Source of the DNA: Micromonospora sp. WMMD1155 | Lineage (GTDB): Bacteria > Actinomycetota > Actinomycetes > Mycobacteriales > Micromonosporaceae | NCBI RefSeq assembly: GCF_029581275.1 | Contig: NZ_CP120742.1 | Location: 2,206,501-2,270,500 of the forward strand | Direction of reading: 5' to 3' | Length of the DNA stretch: 64,000 nt | Part shown: one piece after another, positions 8,238 to 16,926 of the stretch | Layout of the letters: each line of letters begins with the position of its first letter | How positions within the stretch are numbered: the first letter of the stretch is position 1 | Translations under genes and position numbers: made by a program | Notes under the pieces: model-generated | Seen by the model: the letters and a program-made list of their open reading frames with translations, nothing else | Database searches by the model: none | Told to the model about the DNA's origin: nothing

Positions 8238-9272
8238 CTACTGCGGGTGGCGCATCCCGGCGAAGAACCCCTCCTGGATCCAGTTCGGGTACGCGACCGG
8301 CAGCTTGGTGGCCTCGTCCAGTTCGGTGAGATCCTGCTCGGTCAGGGTGAGGTCCGAGGCGGCGATGTTGTCCACCAACTGGTCCAGCTTGCGCGCGCCG
8401 ACGACCACGCTGGTCACGGCCGGCCGGGACAGCAGCCAGGCGACGGCGACCCGGGCGGGGCTGACGTCGTGCCGCTCGGCGACGCCCTTGAGCACGTCGA
8501 CCACCCCGAAGGCGTGCTCCGGGTCGAACGGCGTGAAGCTGGTGTAACCGGGCTGGGCGCTGCGCGCGCCGCTGTCGGCGACGGTGCCGTCCCGGCCGAC
8601 CTTGCCGGAGAGGAAACCACCGGCGAGAGGGCTCCACACGGTCAGCCCGACATTCGCGTCGAGCGCCATCGGCACCACGTCGCGCTCCACGTCCCGCCCG
8701 AGCAGGGAGTAGTACTCCTGCACGGAGACGAAGCCGGCCAGCTTCTCCCGAGCGGAGATGCCCAGCGCCTTGGAGATCTGCCAGGCGGCGAAGTTGGCGC
8801 AGCCGATGTAGCGGACCTTGCCCTGTCGGACCGCGTCGTCGAGCGCGCGCAGCATCTCCTCCATCGGGGTGACCTGGTCGAAGTTGTGGATCTGGTACAG
8901 GTCGATGTGGTCGGTGCCCAGCCGGCGCAGGCTGTCCTCCAGGTTCTGCATGATGTGCAGCCGGGAGGTGCCGACGTCGTTCGGGCCGGGCCCGGTCCGC
9001 GAGTGCACCTTGGTCGCCAGCACGACGTCGCGACGCCGCTTGCCGAGCGCCCGGCCGAGCAGCTCCTCGCTCTCGCCGTCGCTGTAGCCGTCCGCGGTGT
9101 CGACGAAGTTCACGCCCGCGTCCAGCGCCGTGTCGACCATCCGCTGCGCCTCGGGCAGGTCCAGAGCACCGAGGGTTCCCCAGAGCGGATGCCCGCTGCC
9201 ACCGAAGGTCATCGCGCCGAGCGAGATCTCCGAGACGTACACCCCGGTGTTGCCCAACAGCCGGTACTTCAC
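8238..9272 (-). CDS. Aldo/keto reductase
   Basis: 344 aa, an NADPH-dependent (beta/alpha)8-barrel oxidoreductase. The catalytic tetrad is visible: Asp and Tyr in DTADGYSDGESEELLGRAL, Lys in VVLATKVHSR, and His in IDLYQIHNFD. The C-terminal VVVGARKLDQLVDN block binds the cofactor phosphate. The protein resembles the AKR subgroup near YajO/PdxI. The physiological carbonyl substrate is unknown. GTG at 9272 follows GAGGAG at a good distance. It is divergent from a tetR gene, and a near-perfect palindrome lies in the shared upstream region, so repression by that TetR protein is likely. Confidence 0.93.
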   Translation of the reverse strand: MKYRLLGNTGVYVSEISLGAMTFGGSGHPLWGTLGALDLPEAQRMVDTALDAGVNFVDTADGYSDGESEELLGRALGKRRRDVVLATKVHSRTGPGPNDVGTSRLHIMQNLEDSLRRLGTDHIDLYQIHNFDQVTPMEEMLRALDDAVRQGKVRYIGCANFAAWQISKALGISAREKLAGFVSVQEYYSLLGRDVERDVVPMALDANVGLTVWSPLAGGFLSGKVGRDGTVADSGARSAQPGYTSFTPFDPEHAFGVVDVLKGVAERHDVSPARVAVAWLLSRPAVTSVVVGARKLDQLVDNIAASDLTLTEQDLTELDEATKLPVAYPNWIQEGFFAGMRHPQ

Positions 9273-9328
9273 GTGTGTTGCTCCTCGTGGTGGGTCGGAG
9301 GCCGAGGTCAGGCGCCCCGTGGTCACTA

Positions 9329-9349
9329 TGTCGGACACTGTGTCCGGCA
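9329..9349. promoter_or_regulatory. Palindromic operator between aldo/keto reductase and TetR genes
   Basis: The core CGGACACTGTGTCCG (9332-9346) is a perfect 7-1-7 palindrome. It extends to 21 bp with only one mismatched pair outside the core (9331 against 9347). It lies 56 bp upstream of the aldo/keto reductase start and 48 bp upstream of the tetR start, the usual place for a TetR-family operator controlling both genes. Confidence 0.75.
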
Positions 9350-9397
9350 AAGAGCGTACGTCGCCGCCCCCACCCCCGGCCACCTAGGATTCCGGCT

Positions 9398-10030
9398 ATG
9401 CCCTCGATCACCCGCCGCCGCCCGCGCAACCCCGACGGTCGGGCCGCCGTCGAGGCGCGGGTACTGGCGGCCACCGAGCGCCTGCTGCGGGAAGGGACCC
9501 GGTTCACCGACCTCGGGGTGCAGCGGATCGCCGCCGAGGCCGGAGTGGCGCGGTCGACCTTCTACACCCACTTCCGGGACAAGAGCGAACTGCTCATGCG
9601 CCTCGCCGGCACCATGCGGGAGACCTCGTTCGGCCGCACCGGCGAGTGGAGTCCGGCCGGGCCGGGCGACCCGTTCGCGGCGCTGACCGAGGTCTTCGCC
9701 GACGTGATTCGGATTTACCGGACATACGCCCCGGTGCTGGCAGCGGTCAGCGAGGTCGCCGCGTACGACGAGGTGGTCCGGGAGTACTGGGCGGCGGGGC
9801 TGGAACGGTTCGTGACGCGCACCGCGCAGGCACTCCGCATCGAGCAGCAGGCCGGACGTACCCCCGCCGACCTGGACGTGACGGCGGCCAGCCGGCTGAT
9901 CGTGGTCGGCGGTGACCGCTTCCTCGCGGACCACGTCAGCACCACCTCGGCCGACCCCGAGACCGACGCGGCGGCGGCCCGGGAGTTGGCCGCGACCTGG
10001 TGGTACGGCGCCTACCGACGCCCCGCCTGA
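9398..10030 (+). CDS. TetR-family transcriptional regulator
   Basis: 210 aa. The N-terminal helix-turn-helix is at about residues 25-70, with QRIAAEAGVARSTFYTHFRDKSELL as the typical TetR recognition region. The remaining helices form an effector-binding domain without obvious ligand signature. ATG at 9398 gives a short basic lead-in (MPSITRRRPRNPDGR), common in this family. It is divergent from the aldo/keto reductase gene and probably binds the palindrome at 9329-9349, repressing that gene and itself. It ends only 3 bp before the convergent MFS gene. Confidence 0.92.
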   Translation: MPSITRRRPRNPDGRAAVEARVLAATERLLREGTRFTDLGVQRIAAEAGVARSTFYTHFRDKSELLMRLAGTMRETSFGRTGEWSPAGPGDPFAALTEVFADVIRIYRTYAPVLAAVSEVAAYDEVVREYWAAGLERFVTRTAQALRIEQQAGRTPADLDVTAASRLIVVGGDRFLADHVSTTSADPETDAAAARELAATWWYGAYRRPA

Positions 10031-10033
10031 CAC

Positions 10034-11710
10034 TCAGATCATCGTCTGGGACTTGGCCTCCATGTCGGCGGCGGCCTCGTCCTTGGATTCGCGGGTCAGC
10101 GGCTTACCGCCCGGGGAGGGCGCCTTACCGCCGAGCGGGTCCGCGCCACCGGTTGCGCCCTGCGGGCCGGCACCGCGCAGCTGGGTGTTGGGCAGCGTCA
10201 GCGTGACCACCACCGCCAGGATCGCGATCACGCCGGCGGTCAGGAAGACCATGTCCAACGCGTCGACGAAGGCTCCCTGGATGGCCGCGCGCACCGGCGC
10301 CGGCAGGGCCAGGATGGTCGCCGGATCGTTGATCGAGATGTTGGAGCCGCCACTCGCCGCCACCGCGGCCTGCTCCTCCGGCGGGAGTTGCGCGATCGCA
10401 CCGGGCAGCCGGTCCGCGAGTCCGCCGGTCAGCCGGGACGAGAGCACCGTGCCGAGGATCGCCACCCCGAACGAGCCGCCCAGCGACCGGAAGAAGGTCG
10501 CCGAGGAGGTGCCGGCGCCCAGGTCGCGTACGGACACCGCGTTCTGCACCGCGAGGATCAACGACTGCATGCACAGGCCCAGCCCGACGCCGATCACCAC
10601 CATGAACCCGAAGGCCACCCAGAGCGAGGTGGTCACCTCCAGGCTGGTGAACAGGAACATGCCGACGAGGAGGGTCACCGAACCGGCCACCGGGAACCAC
10701 TTGTACCTGCCGATCCGGGTCATCGCGCGGCCGGTCAGGATCGAGGTGATGATGATGCCGGCCATCATCGGCAGCATCAGCAGACCGCTGCGGGTCGGCG
10801 AGGCGCCCTTGACGATCTGCAGGTAGAGCGGGATGAAGATGATCGAGCCGAACATCACCAGACCGATGATGAGCAGCGCCGAGTTGGCCAGCGCGAAGGT
10901 GGCGCTGCGGAACAGCCGCAGCGGCAGGATCGGTTCGGCGACCCGGGCCTCCTGGAGGACGAAGAGCACCCCCAGCACCGCGCCGACGACGAACAGACTG
11001 ATGATCACGCCGGAGCCCCAGGCGTACTCGTTGCCGCCCCAGCTCAACGCGAGCAGCAACGCACTCACCCCGGCGACCAGCAGGCCGGCACCGAGCCAGT
11101 CGATCGAGTGGTCCCGGCGTTCGAACGGGATCAACCGCATCACGTGGTAGCAGACCACGATGGCCAGGACCGCCAGCGGCACGTTGATATAGAAGATCCA
11201 CCGCCAGTCGGTCTCCGCGAAGTACCCACCGACCAGCGGCCCGGCCACCGACGAGATCCCGAAGACCGCACCGAACAGACCCTGGTAACGACCCCGCTCC
11301 CGGGGGGACACCACGTCCGAGATGATGGTGAACGCGAGCGTCAGCAGACCACCCGCACCGAGGCCCTGGATGCCCCGGGTGATGATCAGCTGGGTCATGT
11401 TCTGGGACAGCCCGGCCAGCAACGACCCGACCAGGAACGTGCCGATCGAGAAGAGGAAGACCGGTCTGCGCCCGTACAGGTCGGCCATCTTGCCGTACAA
11501 CGGCGTCGACGCGGTCGAGGCGAGCAGGTACGCGGTGACCACCCACGAGTAGTGGTTGATCCCGCCCAACTCGCCGACGATTGTCGGCAGGGCTGTGCCG
11601 ACGATGGTCTGGTCGAGCGCGGCCAACAGCATCCCGGTCATCAGACCGACCATGAGCAGTCGGATCTGCTGACGGTTCAGCACCGGCGCGTCGGAGGCTT
11701 CGGTGGTCAT
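10034..11710 (-). CDS. MFS drug-efflux transporter, DHA2 family (EmrB/QacA-like)
   Basis: 558 aa with about 14 membrane helices, the DHA2 architecture. Motif A is visible as GKMADLYGRRPVF after helix 2, the helix 1 region carries LDQTIVGTALPTI (motif D1), and the antiporter motif C region reads GISSVAGPLVGG. Members export hydrophobic drugs or dyes by proton antiport. The C-terminal tail is hydrophilic (GGKAPSPGGKPLTRESKDEAA). ATG at 11710 starts MTTEASDAPVLNRQQ, whereas the frame upstream (to 11770) runs into the intergenic repeat and is not credible. It is not obviously co-transcribed with any neighbour. Confidence 0.93.
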   Translation of the reverse strand: MTTEASDAPVLNRQQIRLLMVGLMTGMLLAALDQTIVGTALPTIVGELGGINHYSWVVTAYLLASTASTPLYGKMADLYGRRPVFLFSIGTFLVGSLLAGLSQNMTQLIITRGIQGLGAGGLLTLAFTIISDVVSPRERGRYQGLFGAVFGISSVAGPLVGGYFAETDWRWIFYINVPLAVLAIVVCYHVMRLIPFERRDHSIDWLGAGLLVAGVSALLLALSWGGNEYAWGSGVIISLFVVGAVLGVLFVLQEARVAEPILPLRLFRSATFALANSALLIIGLVMFGSIIFIPLYLQIVKGASPTRSGLLMLPMMAGIIITSILTGRAMTRIGRYKWFPVAGSVTLLVGMFLFTSLEVTTSLWVAFGFMVVIGVGLGLCMQSLILAVQNAVSVRDLGAGTSSATFFRSLGGSFGVAILGTVLSSRLTGGLADRLPGAIAQLPPEEQAAVAASGGSNISINDPATILALPAPVRAAIQGAFVDALDMVFLTAGVIAILAVVVTLTLPNTQLRGAGPQGATGGADPLGGKAPSPGGKPLTRESKDEAAADMEAKSQTMI

Positions 11711-11774
11711 GTGCCCTTCTATCCGGCGAGCCGAGGAACATGCGCCCAACCCCCCGAAAACCCCCGCCATCTCT

Positions 11775-11834
11775 GTTGATCAAGAGGTTTGCGTCAGGGA
11801 ACACCGCGAAAATGACGCAAACCTCTTGATCAAC
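11775..11834. repeat. Long palindromic intergenic repeat, copy 1
   Basis: Two perfect 22-bp arms (11775-11796 and 11813-11834) enclose a 16-nt spacer. The arm contains TGATCAAGAGGTTTGCGTCA. The same arms recur at 25815-25872 with a different spacer. A G-rich tract follows at 11847-11880, with several GGG runs that could form a G-quadruplex. The element lies between the MFS start and the PfpI stop, both on the minus strand. Confidence 0.9.
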
Positions 11835-11881
11835 GGGAACGAGAGCGGGGGTGGGTTGGGTGGGTGGGTGGGTGGGGGCGG

Positions 11882-12421
11882 TCAGGCGGCGAAGGTTTGG
11901 GTGATCTTCTGGCAGAAGGCGGGGAGGTCATCGGGGTTGCGGCTGCTGGTCAGGTTGCCGTCGGTCACACACTCCTCGTCCACCCAGGTCGCGCCCGCGT
12001 TCGTCAGGTCGGTACGCAGCGTCGGCCAGGAGGTGATCCGCCGGCCACGCACCACGTCCGCCTCGATGAGCGTCCACGGGCCGTGACAGATCACCCCGAC
12101 GGGCTTGCCCGCGTCGAAGAACGCCTTCACGAACCGCACCGCGTCCGGGTCGCCCCGCAGGAAGTCCGGGTTGGCCACCCCACCGGGCAACACCAGCGCG
12201 TCGTAGCCGGCGGCGTCCGCCTTGTCCGCAGTCACGTCCACGTCGTACGTCTTGGACTGGTCCAGATGGTTGAAGGACTGGATCGTGCCGGGCTTCAACG
12301 AGACCAGCTCGACCGTCGCGCCGGCGTTCTCGACCGCCTCGCGCGGCTGGACGTACTCGACCTCCTCGACGCCGTCGGTGGCCAGGAACGCGATCCGCTT
12401 GCCGTGCAATGTCGCTGCCAT
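11882..12421 (-). CDS. DJ-1/PfpI family protein (type 1 glutamine amidotransferase-like)
   Basis: 179 aa. The fold signature YDALVLPGGVANPDFLR and the nucleophile elbow GVICHGPWTLIEA (Cys followed by His) are both present, together with the acidic residue in ATDGVEEVEY. Family members include general-stress and deglycase-type proteins; the substrate is not established here. ATG at 12421 follows AAAGGAGATG with good spacing. The gene is divergent from hldE by about 160 bp. The palindromic repeat at 11775-11834 lies 48 bp past its stop. Confidence 0.93.
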   Translation of the reverse strand: MAATLHGKRIAFLATDGVEEVEYVQPREAVENAGATVELVSLKPGTIQSFNHLDQSKTYDVDVTADKADAAGYDALVLPGGVANPDFLRGDPDAVRFVKAFFDAGKPVGVICHGPWTLIEADVVRGRRITSWPTLRTDLTNAGATWVDEECVTDGNLTSSRNPDDLPAFCQKITQTFAA

Positions 12422-12580
12422 GTCGGTACATCTCCTTTCCGGGGGTACCCCAATCCCCTTCCCCGCCCGGAACGCCCGAAACAGCTCCGACCGGTGACGA
12501 ACCACCGAAGGGCGTACGACCAGCGGCGGGACCGCCGGGGCCCAGGTTTGGCCAGGAAGGCGGTGGGGACCCGGGGAGGC

Positions 12581-14398
12581 ATGGCAGGAGCAGCAGCGGA
12601 ACAGCGCCGGCTCGCCACCGTCGTGGAGAGCTGGCTCGGACGCCCAGTCCTGATCGTCGGTGACGCCATGTTGGACGAATGGCGGTTCGCCGACTCCGAT
12701 CGGCTCTGCCGGGAGGCACCCGCTCCCGTCCTGACCCTGCGCAGACGCATCTCCGCAGCCGGTGGCGCCGCGAACACCGCGGTGAACGTCGCCGCGCTCG
12801 GCGGGCGCGCGGTGCTGGTGGCACCGGTCGGCGCCGACGTGGCCGGCGACGAACTGCACGACTGTCTGGACCGCGCCGGCGTCTGGGACCGCACCGTCAA
12901 CCAACCGGGACGGCCCACCCCGGTCAAGCGGCGAATGCTGGCCGGCAACCAGATCCTGCTCCGGGAGGACTCCGGCGACCCGGACGACGCCCTCGACCCG
13001 GAGGGCGTGAGTCGGCTGCTCACCGCGCTGAGCTGCGCGACCGAGGAGCTGCGCGCCGCCGCCGGTGGGGAGGCGCCGACCCTGGTCGTCTGCGACTACG
13101 GCCTGGGCGCGCTGCCCGCGCCGGTCCGCGCATGGCTGGTCGAGCAACGCGAGCGGTACGCCACCGTCGCGCTGGACGCCCACGACCTGGCCGACTGGCG
13201 AGGGCTCGCGCCGACGGTCGTCACTCCCAGCTTCGCCGAGGCGACCCGACTGCTGGCCCGAGCCGCCGGTACGACCCGACCAGCCGGCGGGACCGAACTG
13301 CACCTGGAGCACCCGGACGTCGACCCGGCCGACGGGCCCTCCGAGATGACCGCCGGCGCGGCACCGGGCGCGGTACGCGCCGACGACGTCGCCGACCGCC
13401 CCGGTCCGGTCGGTGAGCCCGTCCGGGGTGAGGGTCGGGTGGCCCTCACCGGCGACGGCCTCAGCGTCACCGGCACCGGCGTCACGGTGAACACCCAGGC
13501 CGGGGAGGGCGTGGACCGGGCCGTCCTGGCCGAGTCGCGGCTGGCCGAGTTGCGCGCCCACACCGGCGCGGACGTGGTCGCGGTGACCCTGGACACCGAG
13601 GGGGCGGTGGTCGGCGGTGCCGAGGGGGCACCACGCCGCAGCCACAGCACCCCGGTTCCGGCCAGTCACGCCGTGGGCGCCGGGGACGCGTACCTGGCGG
13701 CGATGACGTTGGCCCTGGCCGCCGACGCGCCGCTGCCCACCGCCGCCCAGCTCGCCCAGTTGGCGGCCACCATCACCGTCTCCGACACCGGCACCTGCGT
13801 GTGCCGCCGGGAGGACCTGCTCACCGCGCTCGACCGACCGACCGGCGCGACGGACCGCTCCGCGTTGGTCGGCACCGACGAGTTGGACGCGATCGTCGCC
13901 GAGTACCGCGAGGCGGGGCGGTCGGTGGTGTTCACCAACGGTTGCTTCGACGTGTTGCATCGCGGGCACGTGCGCTACCTGGAGCAGGCCCGAGCGTTGG
14001 GCGACCTGCTCATCGTGGCGGTCAACTCGGACGGCAGCGTACGACGGTTGAAGGGCCCGGACCGCCCGGTCAACCCGGTCGAGGACCGGGGTGCCCTGCT
14101 CGCCGCGCTGGCCTGTGTGGACCACGTCGTGGTCTTCGAGGAGGATTCGCCCGCCGCGCTGATCGAGGCGGTCCGGCCGGACGTCTACGTCAAGGGCGGC
14201 GACTACCCACCGGAGCTGGTCCCGGAAGCCCCGCTGGTGCGCCGGCTGGGCGGCCAGGTCCGCACCCTCGGGTACGTGCCGGACCGGTCCACCTCCGCGA
14301 TCATCGAGCGGATCCGGTCGCACAGTCAGGACGCGGCCCCCCGCGCCACGGACCGGGTGCCCGACGAGTCGCTGAGCACCCGCACCCAGGCGTCGTGA
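12581..14398 (+). CDS. hldE: Bifunctional heptose-phosphate kinase / adenylyltransferase (HldE-like)
   Basis: 605 aa. The N-terminal PfkB-type kinase (about 15-410) has AAGGAANTAVNVAALG near residue 65 and the catalytic AVGAGDAYLAA. The C-terminal nucleotidyltransferase (about 430-580) has TNGCFDVLHRGHVRYL, the HxGH site. In the known pathway these two steps turn D-glycero-D-manno-heptose 7-phosphate into ADP-heptose. The E. coli enzyme has about 477 residues; here a low-complexity segment of roughly 90 residues (about 228-315) interrupts the kinase domain. ATG at 12581 is preceded by GGGGAGG, unusually close. The GT2 gene overlaps its stop by 4 bp, so the two are translationally coupled. Confidence 0.88.
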   Translation: MAGAAAEQRRLATVVESWLGRPVLIVGDAMLDEWRFADSDRLCREAPAPVLTLRRRISAAGGAANTAVNVAALGGRAVLVAPVGADVAGDELHDCLDRAGVWDRTVNQPGRPTPVKRRMLAGNQILLREDSGDPDDALDPEGVSRLLTALSCATEELRAAAGGEAPTLVVCDYGLGALPAPVRAWLVEQRERYATVALDAHDLADWRGLAPTVVTPSFAEATRLLARAAGTTRPAGGTELHLEHPDVDPADGPSEMTAGAAPGAVRADDVADRPGPVGEPVRGEGRVALTGDGLSVTGTGVTVNTQAGEGVDRAVLAESRLAELRAHTGADVVAVTLDTEGAVVGGAEGAPRRSHSTPVPASHAVGAGDAYLAAMTLALAADAPLPTAAQLAQLAATITVSDTGTCVCRREDLLTALDRPTGATDRSALVGTDELDAIVAEYREAGRSVVFTNGCFDVLHRGHVRYLEQARALGDLLIVAVNSDGSVRRLKGPDRPVNPVEDRGALLAALACVDHVVVFEEDSPAALIEAVRPDVYVKGGDYPPELVPEAPLVRRLGGQVRTLGYVPDRSTSAIIERIRSHSQDAAPRATDRVPDESLSTRTQAS

Positions 14399-15270
14399 AC
14401 CGCCCCCTCGACCTCGGCGCCCCGGCGGAGTTCCGCGCCGACCGGCTGCTCGACGTGCTGATTCCGACCCGGAACCGGCCCGCCGAGTTGGCGGTCACCC
14501 TGGCCGGGCTCGCCGCCCAGGACGGGGTGCCCGGCTTCGGGGTGGTGGTCAGCGACCAGTCCGACGGGGAGCCCGCGTACGCCCACCCCGCCGCGGCCAC
14601 CATGGTTCGGGCGCTGCGCCAGGGAGGGCACCCGGTGCTGCTGACCCGTCGGCTGCCCCGCCGGGGGTTGGCCGAGCATCGGGCGTACCTGCTCGCCGCC
14701 TCGGCGGCCCGGTACGTCCTCAACCTCGACGACGACATCTGGCTGGAGCCGGGGGCGGTGCACCGGCTGGTCACCGCGATCGGTGAGCTGGGCTGCGGGT
14801 TCGTCGGCAACGGCGTGCACGGGCTCTCGTACCTCGACGACGTGCGGCCGGAGTCGCACGGGCACTACGAGGAGTGGATCGGCCCGCCGACTGCGGAGCG
14901 GATCCGCCCGGACACCCCGGAGTGGGGTCGCGCCCGGATCCACTCGGCGGCCAACCTCCTGCACGTCACCGAGCAGTTGGCGCTGCCGCCGGGCGCGTGG
15001 CGGGCGTACAAGGTCTCCTGGATCGGCGGGTGCGTGCTCTACGACCGGGCCAAGCTCGTCGACGTCGGCGGGTTCGACTTCTGGCGTCGGGTGCAGGAGA
15101 AACACCAGGGTGAGGACGTGGCCGCACAGCTCGCGGTGCTGGCCCGGTACGGCGGGGCGGGCATCCTGCCCAGCGGCGCGTACCACCTGGAGTCTCCGAC
15201 CACTGTCACCGACCGGGACGTCGAGGCGTGGGAGGTGGTCCTCGCCGAGGAGGGCGCGCCTACGGGTTGA
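14395..15270 (+). CDS. Family 2 glycosyltransferase
   Basis: 291 aa, GT-A fold. The N-terminal LLDVLIPTRNRPAELAVTL is the usual first strand and nucleotide-binding loop. NLDDDIWLEPGAV carries the DxD metal site near residue 110. Later, HSAANLLHVTEQ and GEDVAAQLAVLARYGG (ED catalytic base region) complete the family pattern. The acceptor and donor are unknown, but coupling to hldE (GTGA overlap at 14395-14398) and a GT9 gene convergent at its end suggest work on a heptose-containing glycan. No membrane segment is seen. The last 11 bp overlap the end of the GT9 gene on the opposite strand. Confidence 0.88.
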   Translation: MNRPLDLGAPAEFRADRLLDVLIPTRNRPAELAVTLAGLAAQDGVPGFGVVVSDQSDGEPAYAHPAAATMVRALRQGGHPVLLTRRLPRRGLAEHRAYLLAASAARYVLNLDDDIWLEPGAVHRLVTAIGELGCGFVGNGVHGLSYLDDVRPESHGHYEEWIGPPTAERIRPDTPEWGRARIHSAANLLHVTEQLALPPGAWRAYKVSWIGGCVLYDRAKLVDVGGFDFWRRVQEKHQGEDVAAQLAVLARYGGAGILPSGAYHLESPTTVTDRDVEAWEVVLAEEGAPTG

Positions 15271-16366
15271 GCAGCTCCCGGGCCGCTTCGAGCACCTCGA
15301 CCACCGGCACGTCCGCCACGAACGAGTCCCGGTGTGGGCACTCGCCGTCGCCGGGGCGGTGCGGGTAGATGCCCGGTGTGCAGTCCACCCCGCAGACCGG
15401 GCAGTGCACCGTCCAGGAACAGATCGGCCGATGCCGGCCCCGCAGCGGGTTCGCCGTGTTGATCAGGTTACCGACCCAGAAGATGCCCACCGTGGACGTG
15501 CCCACCGCGGCGGCCACGTGCAGCGGGCCAGTGTCGTTGGAGACGACCAACGCGCAGTCGGCGTAGCAGCCCAGCAACCCGCCGAGGCTGAGCGTCCCCA
15601 CCTGCGGCCGGACCGGAACCCCGGCCGCCGCGACGACCCGGTCCACCACGTCCTGCTCGGCGGGCGTACCGGTGACCAGCACCTCGTAGCCGTCACCATG
15701 CAGCTCGCGGGCCACCTCGGCGAAGCGCTCGGCGGGCCACCGACGGCGGGTGTCGCTGGCCCCCGGGTGCAGCGCCACCCGGGGTCGGTCCGCCGGCCCG
15801 AGCACCTGGGCCGCTTCGGCCCGGTCGGCGTCGGTCACCGTCAGCGTCGGGGTGATGGTGGTGGCCGGTGCCCCGACCAGCGCCACCACCTCCAGGTAGC
15901 GGATCACCTCGTGCTGGTAGTAGACGTAGCGGAGCCACCGGTCCAGCGGCGGCGCGTCGTCGGCCCGCAGGCCGACCGTCACCCGGGCACCCAGCCGACT
16001 CATCAGCGGGTTCGAGTTGGCGCCGCCGCCGTGGATCTGCACCGCCAGGTCGAAACCCTCGGCGGAGACCGCGGCCACGAAGTCGTCGATCGACGACTCC
16101 GGCTCACCCGGGTCGGGCGTCCGGATGCCGGGGGCCGGCGGCACCACCAGCACCCGGTCCACCGGGCCCGGCCGGTCGCGCCAGAGCTTCGCGTGCCACG
16201 GCGCGCCGAGCAACACGATCTCCGCCGAGGGGTACGCGGCCCGCAGCGCGTCCAGCGCCGGCAGGACGAAAACGAAGTCACCGAGCGCGTTGGCGCGCAA
16301 CACGGCGATCCGCCGCACGTCGGGAAGGCGCTCGGGGGTCGGGCCGAGCACGGACGGGGTGACCAC
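15260..16366 (-). CDS. Family 9 glycosyltransferase (heptosyltransferase-like)
   Basis: 368 aa, GT-B fold. The start region RRIAVLRANALGDFVFVLPA is the conserved ADP-heptosyltransferase N-terminus. VALHPGASDTRRRWPAERFA is the donor-binding strand, and VVSNDTGPLHVAAAVGT is the acidic donor site of GT9. A cysteine-rich end (HCPVCGVDC with further Cys and His) is typical of the actinobacterial members. It should transfer a heptose or similar sugar from an ADP or GDP donor. GTG at 16366 is used; GTG at 16351 is also possible. It starts only 9 bp after the Hsp20 stop. Confidence 0.88.
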   Translation of the reverse strand: MVTPSVLGPTPERLPDVRRIAVLRANALGDFVFVLPALDALRAAYPSAEIVLLGAPWHAKLWRDRPGPVDRVLVVPPAPGIRTPDPGEPESSIDDFVAAVSAEGFDLAVQIHGGGANSNPLMSRLGARVTVGLRADDAPPLDRWLRYVYYQHEVIRYLEVVALVGAPATTITPTLTVTDADRAEAAQVLGPADRPRVALHPGASDTRRRWPAERFAEVARELHGDGYEVLVTGTPAEQDVVDRVVAAAGVPVRPQVGTLSLGGLLGCYADCALVVSNDTGPLHVAAAVGTSTVGIFWVGNLINTANPLRGRHRPICSWTVHCPVCGVDCTPGIYPHRPGDGECPHRDSFVADVPVVEVLEAARELLNP

Positions 16367-16374
16367 GCAGACCG

Positions 16375-16926
16375 CTACTGCCGGTCGATCTCGCCGACGG
16401 TGTCCGGGCGGTGCAACTCCCGGTCCGCAGCGGGATCGGCCGGCATCGGCGTACCCGTGGAGGGTCCACCGGAGCGCGGCCCGGTGCGACCGACGGTGAT
16501 GGTGCGCGGCACGGGCCGGGACGCCCGGGGCAACCGGACCCGGAGCAGGCCGTGGTCCATCACCGCGTCGATGGCGTCCGGGTCGACCCGGGCCGGCAGG
16601 TCGACGCGGTACTCGAAGCCGCGGGTCTCGAAACCGCCGGGAATGCCCTGGTCGGCGTTGACCTCCGCCTCGGAGCGGGCGCGCACGCACAACTCGCGGT
16701 CGTCCAACTCGACCGCCACCTCCTCCGGGGCGACGCCGGGCAGCCGGACGACGACCTCCCAACCGTCCGAGGTCTCGGTCAGTTCGACGTCGGACGCGCC
16801 GGCCCGGCCGCCGACCAGGCGGCTCAGCTCGGCGCGCAGCGACTGCAACTCGCCCATCGGGTCCCAGCCCTGCTGTCGGCCGCCCCGCCAACCCCGGCCG
16901 AAGCCGCCGGTCTGCTGCTCGCTCAT
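16375..16926 (-). CDS. Small heat-shock protein, Hsp20/alpha-crystallin family
   Basis: 183 aa. The alpha-crystallin domain spans about residues 47-135: VRLPGVAPEEVAVELDD forms the first strands and GLLRVRLPR the A-x-x-x-G-x-L-like end motif. The N-terminus is Gly/Arg/Trp-rich and the C-terminus Pro-rich and flexible, without a clear I-x-I oligomerisation tail. Such proteins hold unfolding proteins in an ATP-independent way. ATG at 16926 overlaps the stop of the DUF2231 gene by one base (ATGA), so the two are one operon, and GT9 follows directly. Confidence 0.92.
   Translation of the reverse strand: MSEQQTGGFGRGWRGGRQQGWDPMGELQSLRAELSRLVGGRAGASDVELTETSDGWEVVVRLPGVAPEEVAVELDDRELCVRARSEAEVNADQGIPGGFETRGFEYRVDLPARVDPDAIDAVMDHGLLRVRLPRASRPVPRTITVGRTGPRSGGPSTGTPMPADPAADRELHRPDTVGEIDRQ

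Noticed and set aside
11882..14323. 813-codon minus-strand open frame across hldE
   Set aside because: Only its last 179 residues (PfpI) have protein-like composition. The rest is antisense to hldE with Arg/Gly/Gln-rich shadow content.
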